This document shows positions 1 through 8,561 of a stretch of 64,000 nucleotides of DNA, in pieces; positions within the stretch are counted from its first letter, which is position 1, and every line of letters starts with the position of its first letter. Source of the stretch: Pseudomonas jessenii (GTDB taxonomy: Bacteria > Pseudomonadota > Gammaproteobacteria > Pseudomonadales > Pseudomonadaceae); NCBI RefSeq assembly GCF_002236115.1, contig NZ_NIWT01000010.1, forward strand, positions 248,001 to 312,000, written 5' to 3'. The translations under genes and the position numbers were made by a program. Below the pieces are notes generated by a model that was not told the DNA's origin, made no database searches, and was given only the letters and a program-made list of their open reading frames with translations.

Positions 1-810
1 CACGCTGGCATTCACCGACAGGCGTTGTTTCACTTGCGGCTCACGAGGTGCCAGGCCGAAGGCTTCGGGAAACAGTTTGTCGCCATTGAGCAGCGCAGCA
101 ATGGCCGTGGTCGACACGCTGCCCGATTCTTCCGTTGCGCCACTTTGCGGGTCGTAGAGTTTCGCCGGATTGGACAACACCACCAGTTTGTCGCCATGGG
201 ACGCGAACAGCAGCGCCTTGCTCGCGTTGTAGTTGAGTTGATAGAGCGCCACGTCGTCGGTACCGACCTTCACGTCAGCGACCTTGCTCAGCTGCGAGTC
301 GCCCAGCGCCACTTTGGCCAGCGGCTCCAGCACCTTGGCCAGCCCGCCGCGATCCATCACCAGCAGGAACTCCTTGAGCCGCCCATCCGCCCCGCGCCAC
401 AACGCTACATCGGCAGGCTGATCGAACAACTGCTCGATCAAGGTGTCCTGCAGTTTCAGGTCGTGTTCGTAGATGATCCGCCGCAAGCTGCCGATCAAGC
501 CCAAGCGATCGGCATGGGTTTCGTAATAGAAGACGAAATCTTCGGTCAGGGTTTCCTTGAGGAACGGCACCGCCAGCAAGTCCTTGGGCAACTGGCTCAG
601 GGAGTGGGTTTCCAATAGGCCATCCGGGCGGCTCATGCCCAGCTTGTCACTGGCCAACACGGGGGCCGGGGCCTTGGGCTTGTGCATGAACCACCCCAAC
701 CCACCGGCCACGACAACGACCAGGCATATTCCGATCAGCAGCGTCGGCCAATGCAGGGGAGGTTTGGCCGCGGGTGCGCCAGCGGCCGGAGTAACAGTGC
801 TATCACTCAT
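1..810 (-). CDS. DUF2138 (YfaA-like) membrane-anchored protein, 3' end beyond window
   Basis: The reading frame is open from the ATG at 810 to the window edge (270 codons seen, C-terminus missing). The N-terminus is a short Ala/Pro-rich tail, then one strongly hydrophobic segment at about residues 22-41, so the protein is probably anchored in the inner membrane with the rest in the periplasm. The following sequence resembles the DUF2138 family of E. coli YfaA. It lies directly downstream of a DUF2135 (YfaP-like) gene, a pairing known from the E. coli yfa and Pseudomonas mag clusters, where an alpha-2-macroglobulin-like protein is encoded nearby. Such a gene would lie past the left edge here, which is inference. 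The biochemical role of the family is unknown. Confidence 0.7.
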   Translation of the reverse strand, partial: MSDSTVTPAAGAPAAKPPLHWPTLLIGICLVVVVAGGLGWFMHKPKAPAPVLASDKLGMSRPDGLLETHSLSQLPKDLLAVPFLKETLTEDFVFYYETHADRLGLIGSLRRIIYEHDLKLQDTLIEQLFDQPADVALWRGADGRLKEFLLVMDRGGLAKVLEPLAKVALGDSQLSKVADVKVGTDDVALYQLNYNASKALLFASHGDKLVVLSNPAKLYDPQSGATEESGSVSTTAIAALLNGDKLFPEAFGLAPREPQVKQRLSVNASV

Positions 811-849
811 GTTCACAAAACCCGAATTTCATCCGTGGAGCGGGGATGC

Positions 850-1638
850 TTAGTAGTTGAAAGTCTTGACCAGCAGCAGATCGCCGATCGCACGCAGGGG
901 CACGATGAACGTCTCGCGTTTTTCATCGACGGTGTTTTCGTTGAGCACCAGGTTGATCTGCGAGGTAATCACCTCGTTCTGGTTGCTGGTCTCATCGAAG
1001 TTATAGCCGCCGCTGCCGAAGTTGCCCCAATAGTTCACGTAAACCAGATAGGTGCCACGCAGCGGTGCGGTCATGGTGAACATTTCCGGACCCGGGCCAT
1101 CGACGCCGTCGGGGTCGAGGCCGCCGCCATTGGTCAAGGCCGAATGCGCCCAGAAGGCATGCTGGCCATCAGGCGTGACAATATGCAGGTCGAGTTCGGC
1201 TTTCGGATCGTCCCAACCCAGCACCACGCGAATCCGCGCCGGGGTGCGAAGGTTGTTGGCTTCATAGAATTGAACACGCTTGAGAGACTGGCCTTCGGCG
1301 CTGCGCACTTCGACGCTGTTGGAACCGGCGCCAAACGCATAAGGTCGGGCGAAACGCCCTTGTTCGTCGGTATAGAGGTTCAGCGGATTGCCGTTGACCG
1401 CCAACGTGTGCGGCCCGCGCTGAGTGCCGAGGGCCTTGAGCCGGCCTTCGATCATCGTGCGATTGCGCTGAACGCCCCGGTCGATGGGTGGCGTGGGATA
1501 GGCGACTTGCGGGTTTTCCGTGCGGTCCAGCAACCCGTTGAAGCGCCAGCCGCCCACCGGCTCCGACACCTCGGCACTTGGCGCGGCCAGAACCGGCACA
1601 CAGACCAACCCGATCAGCAGCAAAAGAAATGAGCGCAT
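850..1638 (-). CDS. DUF2135 (YfaP-like) secreted protein
   Basis: This is a 262-residue protein with a clear Sec signal peptide (MRSFLLLLIGLVCVPVLA, then APSAEV). I chose the ATG at 1638 because AGGAGG lies 6 nt upstream and the signal peptide begins there; an earlier in-frame ATG at 1659 would add a seven-residue tail with no such site. The C-terminal half carries the DUF2135 pattern (a WDDPKAELDLHIVTPDG stretch, then a Gly/Asp-rich loop and a YVNYWG strand), a beta-rich Asp-rich domain. The N-terminal half resembles an Ig-like carboxypeptidase-regulatory fold. It is probably co-transcribed with the downstream DUF2138 gene, 39 nt away. Function is not established; association with periplasmic alpha-2-macroglobulin systems is known only from gene clustering. 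Confidence 0.75.
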   Translation of the reverse strand: MRSFLLLLIGLVCVPVLAAPSAEVSEPVGGWRFNGLLDRTENPQVAYPTPPIDRGVQRNRTMIEGRLKALGTQRGPHTLAVNGNPLNLYTDEQGRFARPYAFGAGSNSVEVRSAEGQSLKRVQFYEANNLRTPARIRVVLGWDDPKAELDLHIVTPDGQHAFWAHSALTNGGGLDPDGVDGPGPEMFTMTAPLRGTYLVYVNYWGNFGSGGYNFDETSNQNEVITSQINLVLNENTVDEKRETFIVPLRAIGDLLLVKTFNY

Positions 1639-2047
1639 GTGACGCCTCCTGCCATGCATGACGAAACCTTGCGCCTGATCCTGAGCGCATTACAGATGTG
1701 GATACTGCGTTTCGTCTGAAAGACCCGTGATTGCCGAGTCGAATATGACGCGAAGGTTAGACGTGCAGGTGTTTTTTAACAATCGGGCGCATCTGGATTT
1801 GCGGGAGGAATCACAGCGCTGGGTGGACGGTGAGCCGAAAAGCATCTTCCACCCTGTAGGAGCGAGCTTGCTCGCGATGAACGCAAGGACACCGCGTCAA
1901 ATCAGACAGTACGCGTCATCGTTAACGACCATCGCGAGCAAGCTCGCTCCTACAGGAATGGGCAGCACCAAATCCCCCGCTCATTTGCCCATACCCCCCC
2001 TATCTGCTAGTGTCGCGCCGGTTTAACGTCAACCGGAAATCGCCGCC
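1639..2047. other. Intergenic region between the yfa-type genes and xseB
   Basis: This 409-bp stretch separates the divergent DUF2135 and xseB genes. Its only recognisable structure is the REP pair at 1855-1955. Apparent small reading frames here run through REP sequence and are not credible genes. The promoters of both flanking operons must lie here, but I cannot point to convincing -35/-10 boxes. Confidence 0.6.
1855..1955. repeat. REPIN (inverted REP pair, GTAGGAGC type)
   Basis: A forward REP core (GTAGGAGCGAGCTTGCTCGC) at 1856-1875 and its inverted copy at 1931-1954 enclose a loop of about 50 nt. The loop end next to the right REP (CGTCATCGTTAACGACCATCGC) resembles the loop of the REPINs at 18557 and 19727, so these three form one lineage. 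Confidence 0.9.
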
Positions 2048-2290
2048 ATGGCCCGCAAAAAAGCTGCACTGGATTTCGAACAATCCCTCGCCGACCTGCA
2101 AACGCTGGTGGAGCGCCTGGAGAATGGCGAATTGTCGCTGGAGGACTCGCTGGCCGCTTTCGAGCAAGGCATTGGCCTGACCCGCGATTGCCAGGCGGCG
2201 CTGGCCCAGGCCGAGCAAAAGGTTCAGGTGCTGCTCGAGCGTGATGGCGAGTTGGCCGAGGAACCCTTCGACGCGGATCAGCCAGAATGA
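2048..2290 (+). CDS. xseB: Exodeoxyribonuclease VII small subunit
   Basis: This 80-residue protein has the whole Exonuc_VII_S pattern: LDFEQSLADLQTLVERLENGELSLE and then a helical SLAAFEQGIGLTRDCQAAL segment. Several XseB copies bind one XseA to form exonuclease VII, which degrades single-stranded DNA in both directions in the cytoplasm; xseA is not in the window. The length is normal for the family. It is the first gene of the xseB-ispA-dxs run and overlaps ispA by 4 nt (ATGA), implying translational coupling. Confidence 0.97.
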   Translation: MARKKAALDFEQSLADLQTLVERLENGELSLEDSLAAFEQGIGLTRDCQAALAQAEQKVQVLLERDGELAEEPFDADQPE

Positions 2291-3174
2291 TTGCAGCGTA
2301 CTCGGCCACCAGCCAGGCCCGCGTCAATGCAGCGCTGGAAACCCTGTTCACCGCACCGAGCCCCGAGCTGGCGCGGCTGTACGAAGCCATGCGCTACAGC
2401 GTGATGAATGGCGGCAAACGCGTGCGTCCACTGTTGGCCTACGCCGCATGCGAGGCGTTGGGCGGTAAGGCCGAGCAAGCCAACGGTGCGGCCTGTGCGG
2501 TGGAATTGATCCACGCTTACTCGCTGGTGCATGACGATTTGCCAGCAATGGACGATGACGATCTGCGCCGCGGCCAGCCAACCACCCACAAGAAATTCGA
2601 TGAAGCCTGCGCGATCCTCGCCGGCGACGGCTTGCAGAGCCTGGCTTTCAGCGCCCTGCTCGATCCACGCCTGAGCGCGTCGGATGCCGAAATCCGCCTG
2701 CAAATGGTCAGTGCCCTGGCGTTGGCGGCAGGCCCGGCGGGCATGGTTGGCGGTCAGGCCATCGACCTCGGCTCGGTCGGTCTGAAGCTCGACCAGAAAG
2801 CCCTGGAGTACATGCACCGGCACAAGACCGGCGCGCTGATCGAGGCCAGCGTCAAACTCGGCGCCCTGGCCAGCGGCCGTGCCGAGAAAGACGAACTCAA
2901 GTCCCTGCAGACTTATGCACAGGCCATCGGTCTGGCATTCCAGGTGCAAGACGACATTCTCGACGTCGAAAGCGATACCGAAACCCTCGGCAAACGCCAG
3001 GGCGCCGACATTGCCCGGGACAAACCGACCTACCCGTCCCTGCTCGGCCTCGACGCCGCCAAGGCCTATGCCCTGGAGCTGCGCGACCAGGCCCTGCACG
3101 CACTGCGACCGTTTGACGCAGCGGCCGAGCCGTTGCGTGATCTGGCCCGGTATATCGTCGATCGCCGCAGCTGA
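2287..3174 (+). CDS. ispA: (2E,6E)-farnesyl diphosphate synthase
   Basis: This 295-residue short-chain prenyltransferase condenses IPP with DMAPP and GPP to give farnesyl diphosphate for quinones, undecaprenyl phosphate and heme O. The first Asp-rich motif is DDLPAMD at about residues 83-89 and the second is DDILD near residue 222; both bind Mg-diphosphate. The NGGKRVRPLL substrate-binding segment lies near residue 41. The ATG overlaps the xseB stop. Dxs, the entry enzyme of the MEP pathway, is encoded 91 bp downstream, so the cluster covers the start and middle of isoprenoid synthesis. Confidence 0.97.
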   Translation: MIAAYSATSQARVNAALETLFTAPSPELARLYEAMRYSVMNGGKRVRPLLAYAACEALGGKAEQANGAACAVELIHAYSLVHDDLPAMDDDDLRRGQPTTHKKFDEACAILAGDGLQSLAFSALLDPRLSASDAEIRLQMVSALALAAGPAGMVGGQAIDLGSVGLKLDQKALEYMHRHKTGALIEASVKLGALASGRAEKDELKSLQTYAQAIGLAFQVQDDILDVESDTETLGKRQGADIARDKPTYPSLLGLDAAKAYALELRDQALHALRPFDAAAEPLRDLARYIVDRRS

Positions 3175-3265
3175 CGGCGAATCCGCCAAAAAAGACCAAC
3201 GCGTGGGCAGGGGACGATGCATCAGGTAAACTGCCGCATCTTTTATACCTATAACGATTCGCCTG

Positions 3266-5164
3266 ATGCCCACGACGTTTCATGAGATTCCCCGCAAGCG
3301 CCCGACCACGCCCCTGCTCGACCGCGCGAACACGCCGGACGGCCTGCGCCGGTTAGGCGAAGCCGAGCTGGAAACCCTGGCCGATGAGTTGCGCCTGGAA
3401 TTGCTCTACACGGTCGGCCAGACCGGTGGACATTTCGGTGCCGGCCTGGGCGTGATCGAGCTGACCATCGCGCTGCATTACGTCTTCGATACCCCGGACG
3501 ACCGGCTGGTGTGGGACGTGGGTCATCAGGCTTATCCACACAAGATCCTCACCGGTCGTCGCGAGCGCATGGGCACCCTGCGCCAGAAGGACGGCGTCGC
3601 CGCCTTCCCGCGCCGCTCCGAGAGCGAGTACGACACCTTTGGCGTCGGCCACTCCAGCACCTCGATCAGTGCCGCGCTGGGTATGGCGATTGCCGCCCGC
3701 CTGCAAAACAGCGAGCGCAAGGCGATTGCTGTGATCGGCGACGGCGCGTTGACCGCGGGCATGGCGTTCGAGGCGCTGAACCATGCGCCGGAAGTGGACG
3801 CCAACATGCTGGTGATCCTCAACGACAACGACATGTCGATCTCGCGCAACGTCGGTGGCTTGTCGAACTACCTGGCGAAGATCCTTTCCAGCCGCACCTA
3901 CGCGAGCATGCGCGAAGGCAGCAAAAAAGTGCTGTCGCGCCTGCCCGGTGCCTGGGAAATCGCCCGTCGGACCGAAGAATATGCCAAAGGCATGCTGGTT
4001 CCCGGCACGCTGTTCGAAGAACTGGGCTGGAACTACATCGGCCCCATCGATGGCCACGACCTGCCGACTCTGATCGCTACCCTGCGCAACATGCGCGATC
4101 TGAAAGGTCCGCAGTTCCTGCACGTCGTCACCAAGAAAGGCAAAGGCTTCGCCCCGGCGGAAGTCGACCCGATCGGTTACCACGCCATCACCAAACTCGA
4201 ACCGCTGGACGCCCCGGCCGCCGCGCCGAAAAAGGCCAGCGGGCCCAAGTACTCCGGTGTGTTCGGCGAGTGGCTGTGCGACATGGCGGCGGCCGATCCG
4301 CGTCTGGTCGGGATTACCCCGGCGATGAAGGAAGGCTCGGACCTGGTCGCTTTCAGCGAACGCTTCCCGCTGCGCTACTTCGACGTCGCCATTGCCGAGC
4401 AGCACGCCGTCACTCTTGCGGCCGGCATGGCCTGTGAAGGGGCCAAACCCGTGGTGGCCATCTACTCGACCTTCCTGCAACGCGGCTACGACCAGTTGGT
4501 GCATGACGTCGCGGTGCAGAACCTCGACGTGCTGTTCGCCATCGACCGCGCAGGCCTGGTCGGCGAAGACGGCCCAACCCACGCCGGCAGCTTCGATTTG
4601 TCGTTCCTGCGCTGCATCCCCGGCATGCTGGTGATGACCCCGAGCGATGAAAACGAGCTGCGCAAGATGCTCACCACCGGCCACCTGTACGAAGGCCCGG
4701 CAGCGGTGCGTTACCCACGCGGCAACGGCCCGAACGCGACCATCGAGAAAGACCTCGAACCGATCGAGATCGGCAAGGGCGTAGTCCGCCGCCAGGGCAG
4801 CAAAGTCGCCCTGCTGGTGTTCGGTGTGCAACTGGCCGAAGCCCTGAAAGTCGCCGAGACGCTGGACGCGACCGTGGTCGACATGCGTTTCGTCAAGCCG
4901 CTGGATGAAGAACTGGTTCGCGAAATCGCTGGCAGCCACGAGCTACTGGTCACTGTCGAAGAAAACGCGATCATGGGCGGCGCCGGTGGCGCGGTCAGCG
5001 AATTCCTCGCCCGCGAAAACATCCTCAAGTCGATGCTGCACCTGGGCTTGCCGGACATTTACGTCGAACACGCCAAGCCTGCGCAAATGCTGGCTGAGTG
5101 CGGGCTGGATGAAGCCGGGATCGAGGCTTCGATCCGCGAGCGCCTGCAACTGCTGAACATCTAA
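3266..5164 (+). CDS. dxs: 1-deoxy-D-xylulose-5-phosphate synthase
   Basis: This 632-residue thiamine-diphosphate enzyme condenses pyruvate with glyceraldehyde 3-phosphate, the first committed step of the MEP isoprenoid pathway. The ThDP motif starts with GDGALTAGMAFEALNHA near residue 157 and ends with the NDND region. The transketolase central domain contains IAEQHAVTLAAGMA and the DRAGLVGEDGPTHAG segment. Length is typical for the family. It follows ispA on the same strand with a 91-bp gap that may hold its own promoter (a TATAACG sequence sits about 20 nt before the ATG). A REPIN lies directly after the stop. Confidence 0.98.
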   Translation: MPTTFHEIPRKRPTTPLLDRANTPDGLRRLGEAELETLADELRLELLYTVGQTGGHFGAGLGVIELTIALHYVFDTPDDRLVWDVGHQAYPHKILTGRRERMGTLRQKDGVAAFPRRSESEYDTFGVGHSSTSISAALGMAIAARLQNSERKAIAVIGDGALTAGMAFEALNHAPEVDANMLVILNDNDMSISRNVGGLSNYLAKILSSRTYASMREGSKKVLSRLPGAWEIARRTEEYAKGMLVPGTLFEELGWNYIGPIDGHDLPTLIATLRNMRDLKGPQFLHVVTKKGKGFAPAEVDPIGYHAITKLEPLDAPAAAPKKASGPKYSGVFGEWLCDMAAADPRLVGITPAMKEGSDLVAFSERFPLRYFDVAIAEQHAVTLAAGMACEGAKPVVAIYSTFLQRGYDQLVHDVAVQNLDVLFAIDRAGLVGEDGPTHAGSFDLSFLRCIPGMLVMTPSDENELRKMLTTGHLYEGPAAVRYPRGNGPNATIEKDLEPIEIGKGVVRRQGSKVALLVFGVQLAEALKVAETLDATVVDMRFVKPLDEELVREIAGSHELLVTVEENAIMGGAGGAVSEFLARENILKSMLHLGLPDIYVEHAKPAQMLAECGLDEAGIEASIRERLQLLNI

Positions 5165-5173
5165 ACGCAAAAC

Positions 5174-5266
5174 CCTGTGGGAGCGAGCTTGCTCGCGATG
5201 GCGGACTGTCAGTCAACTCAGATGCTGACTGATACACCGCTATCGCGAGCAAGCTCGCTCCCACAG
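5174..5266. repeat. REPIN (GTGGGAGC type)
   Basis: A forward REP (CCTGTGGGAGCGAGCTTGCT, from 5174) and an inverted REP ending at 5266 enclose a loop whose end reads ACTGATACACCGC, very close to the loop of the REPIN at 34939. It sits between dxs and btuB and may act as a transcript-stabilising or terminating hairpin. Confidence 0.9.
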
Positions 5267-5321
5267 TGGTTTTCAGCGCCTATCAAAACTGTATTCGCCT
5301 CAAAGCACCAACGGACTACCC

Positions 5322-7205
5322 ATGAAACTCTCTCCCTTCGCCCTGACGCTGACCCTGCTGCCGGCCGGTCAATTGCTGGCCGACACCTTCGAACGCGACC
5401 AGGCCCTGAAGCTGCCCGACGTGTTGATCAGCGCCAACCGCCAGGTCGAAGCGCGCAATGACAGCAGCGCCGCCAACACCGTGTTCACCCGCGACGACAT
5501 CGATCGCCTGCAACCCGATAGCGTCACTGACCTGTTGCGTCGAGTACCGGGTGTGCAAGTCTCGCAGTCCGGCGGGCGCGGCAGCATTCCGGGGGTCTAT
5601 ATCCGCGGCACCCAGTCGGCCCAGAGCCTGGTGTTGGTGGATGGCCAACGCATCGGCAGTTCGACCTCCGGCGACAGCAACCTGCAACACATCAATATCG
5701 AACAGGTCGAACGCGTGGAGGTGCTGCGCGGCTCCCGCTCGGTGATTTACGGCAGCGATGCGATTGGCGGGGTGATCCAGATCTTCACCCGCCGCGGCGG
5801 TGAACAAGGCCTGCAACCGCGCATGCACACCGGTTTTGGCAGTAATCAGACCTGGGAGCGCAGCCTTGGCCTGTCCGGTGGTGATGAGCGAACCCGCTTC
5901 AACCTCGGCGCCAGCCTCGATGAAACCGCCGGGATCAATCGCACCCACGAGTCGTATCCCAGTGATGGCGATCACGACGCCTACCGCAACAAATCCCTCA
6001 GCCTGAGCCTGAGTCACACCCTGACGGAAGACGTCGAAGTCGGCGCCAACGTGCTGGATAACCGTGGCAAGAGCGAGTTTGATAGTCCGTTCGGCCGTTA
6101 CGATTACGTGACGGACAAGTCCTATCAACAGCAGCCCTACAACGACTTCAATGTGAGCAGCGTCAGCAGCTACATTGATGCACAGATCAATGAGGTATGG
6201 AAAACCCGCGTCGAACTCGGTCACAGCGAAAACCGCGAGACAACCCTCGACAAGCTCAGCGATGAGCGCAGTGTTTTCAATACTTACCGCGACTCGGTCA
6301 ACTGGCAGAACGATCTGACGCTCAACGAGCGCAACAGCCTGATGCTCGGTGGCGACTGGTACGAAGACCGGATCAACAGCACCACAGCGTTCGACGAAGA
6401 CAGCCGCTGGAACCGCGCCGTGTTTATCCAGCATCGCTTTCAGGCCGACAGTTTCTCTACGGAGTTGGGTCTGCGTCACGACGATAACCAGCAGTTCGGC
6501 AGCCAGAACACCTGGAGCGGCACCTTCACCGTGCCGCTGAACCCGGACAACGAAGTGCTGCTGACCTATAGCGAAGGCTTCCGCGCGCCGACGTTCAATG
6601 ATCTGTATTACCCGGATTTCAGCAACCCGGATTTGAAACCCGAAACATCCAAGAGCTATGAGCTGCAATGGCGCAGCCAATTGACCGAGAGCAGTCGCCT
6701 GGAGACGTCGCTGTATCGCACCGACCTTGAAGACGCGATCATTTTCGGCAGCAACTCACGCCCCGAAAACGTCGCCTCGGCACGGATCAACGGCTTCGAA
6801 GCAGCGCTGAAGCAGGAACTGTTCGGCTGGCAGAGCCACCTTGGCGTGGCGATCATCGACCCACGCGACCGTGATACGGGCCACACCCTGGCCCGCCGTG
6901 CGCGGCGCACCTTGAGCCTGGACCTGGACCGACAGTTCGATCGCCTGGGCCTCGGCGCCAGCTGGCAAGCGGTCAGCAGCAGCTATGACGACTTGAACAA
7001 TCAACAGCCGTTGGGTGGTTATGCCCTGTTGGGGTTGCGCAGCAGTTGGGAGCTCAATCGTGAAATCCAGCTGGAGCTGAAGGTCGATAACTTGCTGGAC
7101 AAGGGTTACAGCCGGGCGCTGTACAGCTACCAAGGTAGCCAGTATGGGTATCGCGAGGAAGGTCGGGCGTGGATGTTCGGGGTGACGTGGACACCAGAGA
7201 TCTGA
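5322..7205 (+). CDS. btuB: TonB-dependent vitamin B12 receptor BtuB
   Basis: This 627-residue outer-membrane receptor has a signal peptide ending near LLA/DTF, a TonB box at about residues 33-39 (DVLISAN), a plug domain (LLRRVPGVQVSQSGGRGS, VYIRGTQSAQSLVLVDGQRIG, EVLRGSRSVIYGSDAIGGVI) and a 22-strand barrel ending in an aromatic strand (MFGVTWTPEI). The plug sequence and length fit BtuB better than siderophore receptors. The facing minus-strand gene encodes a BtuF-like cobalamin-binding protein, which supports the call. I see no cobalamin riboswitch in the 157 bp upstream, which is mostly REPIN. A receptor for another corrinoid remains possible. Confidence 0.85.
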   Translation: MKLSPFALTLTLLPAGQLLADTFERDQALKLPDVLISANRQVEARNDSSAANTVFTRDDIDRLQPDSVTDLLRRVPGVQVSQSGGRGSIPGVYIRGTQSAQSLVLVDGQRIGSSTSGDSNLQHINIEQVERVEVLRGSRSVIYGSDAIGGVIQIFTRRGGEQGLQPRMHTGFGSNQTWERSLGLSGGDERTRFNLGASLDETAGINRTHESYPSDGDHDAYRNKSLSLSLSHTLTEDVEVGANVLDNRGKSEFDSPFGRYDYVTDKSYQQQPYNDFNVSSVSSYIDAQINEVWKTRVELGHSENRETTLDKLSDERSVFNTYRDSVNWQNDLTLNERNSLMLGGDWYEDRINSTTAFDEDSRWNRAVFIQHRFQADSFSTELGLRHDDNQQFGSQNTWSGTFTVPLNPDNEVLLTYSEGFRAPTFNDLYYPDFSNPDLKPETSKSYELQWRSQLTESSRLETSLYRTDLEDAIIFGSNSRPENVASARINGFEAALKQELFGWQSHLGVAIIDPRDRDTGHTLARRARRTLSLDLDRQFDRLGLGASWQAVSSSYDDLNNQQPLGGYALLGLRSSWELNREIQLELKVDNLLDKGYSRALYSYQGSQYGYREEGRAWMFGVTWTPEI

Positions 7206-7234
7206 TCCAAAATAAGAGGTGTGTGGACCGGCCT

Positions 7235-7327
7235 CATCGCGAGCAAGCTCGCTCCCACAGGTTTTGCGGTTGAATTACAGTTTTTCGATCAAACCGGATC
7301 CCTGTGGGAGCGAGCTTGCTCGCGATG
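7235..7327. repeat. REP pair, outward orientation
   Basis: Here the inverted core (CATCGCGAGCAAGCTCGCTC, from 7235) comes first and the forward core (7301-7327) second, the opposite order to the pair at 5174. The left outer flank (TGGACCGGCC) is shared with the pair at 31226. It lies between the convergent btuB and btuF genes. Confidence 0.88.
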
Positions 7328-7341
7328 AAAGCACCTCGGTC

Positions 7342-8142
7342 TCAGCGGTCTGACGCAATCAAATGACAAAGCTTTGCCGTTGCCTCGATCATCTGCCCAC
7401 TCGGCCGCTCAAGGCCCTTGTCCGTCACCAGGCGCAATTGCCCTTGTGATACCGCCGCCACCTGTGGCCAGGCTTTCCACGCATCAAGCTGCGCCTGATC
7501 GCTGGCCAGAATCACCTCGGGATTACGCTGCAACACCGCCTCCACACTGACTTGCGGTGCCGGCAGCTTCAGGTCGGCAAACACGTTTTGCGCACCGCAG
7601 GCCTCCAGCGCATCGCTGATGATCTGCTCGCCGCCAATCGTATACAGCGGCCGATCCCAGACCTGATAGAACACTCGTAACGGCTTGTCCCGGCGATAAC
7701 GCTGGCGCAATTCATCCAGCCGCTGGCGTAGATCGCTGGCCAATGAAATTCCGCGTTCAGGCCGATCGAGCCGAGCAGCAATGGCTTCGATCTGCACCGT
7801 GAGCTGGTCCAGGCTGCGGGGTTCGGCGACGTAGGTGGGAATATTCAGTCGCTTGAGCTGGTCACGCTGGGCCGGGCCGACACTACCGGGCCATAGCAGC
7901 AACAGATCGGGCTTCAGGCTGAGCAAGCGCTCCATGTCCAGCTGGCCATAGCGGCCAACGGAGGGCAGGTCCTTGAGTTCGGCAGGTCGCTCACCGGCGT
8001 CCAGCACACCGACCAGGAGGTCGGCGGAGCCCAGTTCAACGACGATTTCAGAGAGCGACGGTGCGAGGCTGACAACCCGTTCGACCGCGACGGCCGAGCC
8101 ACTGGCGGCCAGCAGCAACACCGCCAGCCAGAGCGCGCGCAT
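7342..8142 (-). CDS. btuF: Periplasmic cobalamin-binding protein (BtuF-like)
   Basis: This 266-residue protein has a signal peptide (MRALWLAVLLLAASGSAVA) and a type III periplasmic binding fold: RVVSLAPSLSEIVVELG near the N-terminus, SVGRYGQLDMERLLSLKPDLLL, then VYQVWDRPLYTIGGEQIISDAL and VEAVLQRNPEVILAS. These are BtuF/FhuD-family patterns; adjacency to btuB favours cobalamin over a siderophore. The start ATG at 8142 shares one base with the stop of the upstream membrane-protein gene, so translation is probably coupled. No BtuC permease or BtuD ATPase gene is in the window, so the inner-membrane partner is encoded elsewhere. Confidence 0.82.
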   Translation of the reverse strand: MRALWLAVLLLAASGSAVAVERVVSLAPSLSEIVVELGSADLLVGVLDAGERPAELKDLPSVGRYGQLDMERLLSLKPDLLLLWPGSVGPAQRDQLKRLNIPTYVAEPRSLDQLTVQIEAIAARLDRPERGISLASDLRQRLDELRQRYRRDKPLRVFYQVWDRPLYTIGGEQIISDALEACGAQNVFADLKLPAPQVSVEAVLQRNPEVILASDQAQLDAWKAWPQVAAVSQGQLRLVTDKGLERPSGQMIEATAKLCHLIASDR

Positions 8143-8561
8143 CAACCGAGTTGACGCGGAATACGGTAGAGGTAGAACAACACGGCGGTCGACAGTGCCA
8201 GCAGCATCAGCGGCACGGCTTCGAGACCGACGAACACCGCCAGGGCAGCGATCCAGGCCGGCAGCCCGGCAGCCAGGAATGCCGTGCGCCGCTTGGCCGC
8301 CAGACTGATCCAGGCAGCAGGTTCTTCAGGGGTGTCGAGGGCTTTCTGGGTGGCGATCAGTGCGTGTTTGTAGGCGCCGAAAAGCTTCAGGCTGACAAAC
8401 ATCGAGGCAACTCCGGCGATGAACAACGGCATCGCCAGCACCGGCAGAATGGCTTCGCTCTGGCCGAACACCGCGTTGATCACAAACAGCGGCAACAAGG
8501 CCAGTGCCAGGTATTGCCACCAGTTGACGGACAGTCGCCGCCGCACCTGACCGCGGGTCAC
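8142..8561 (-). CDS. Small polytopic membrane protein of unknown function
   Basis: This 139-residue protein has about four hydrophobic helices: near residues 15-32, 38-60, 98-112 and 115-133. A short cytoplasmic loop rich in Lys/Glu separates the second and third. It starts with GTG at 8561 inside the ribA stop (GTGA overlap), and its own stop overlaps the btuF start, so it is coupled on both sides. I do not recognise a characterised family. The position between ribA and btuF is conserved in Pseudomonas as far as I recall. A role in cobalamin or flavin transport would be inference only. Confidence 0.75.
   Translation of the reverse strand: MTRGQVRRRLSVNWWQYLALALLPLFVINAVFGQSEAILPVLAMPLFIAGVASMFVSLKLFGAYKHALIATQKALDTPEEPAAWISLAAKRRTAFLAAGLPAWIAALAVFVGLEAVPLMLLALSTAVLFYLYRIPRQLG

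Noticed and set aside
5165..5321. Cobalamin riboswitch before btuB
   Set aside because: Most of the interval is REPIN, and the remaining 55 bp is too short and lacks the conserved B12-box sequence.
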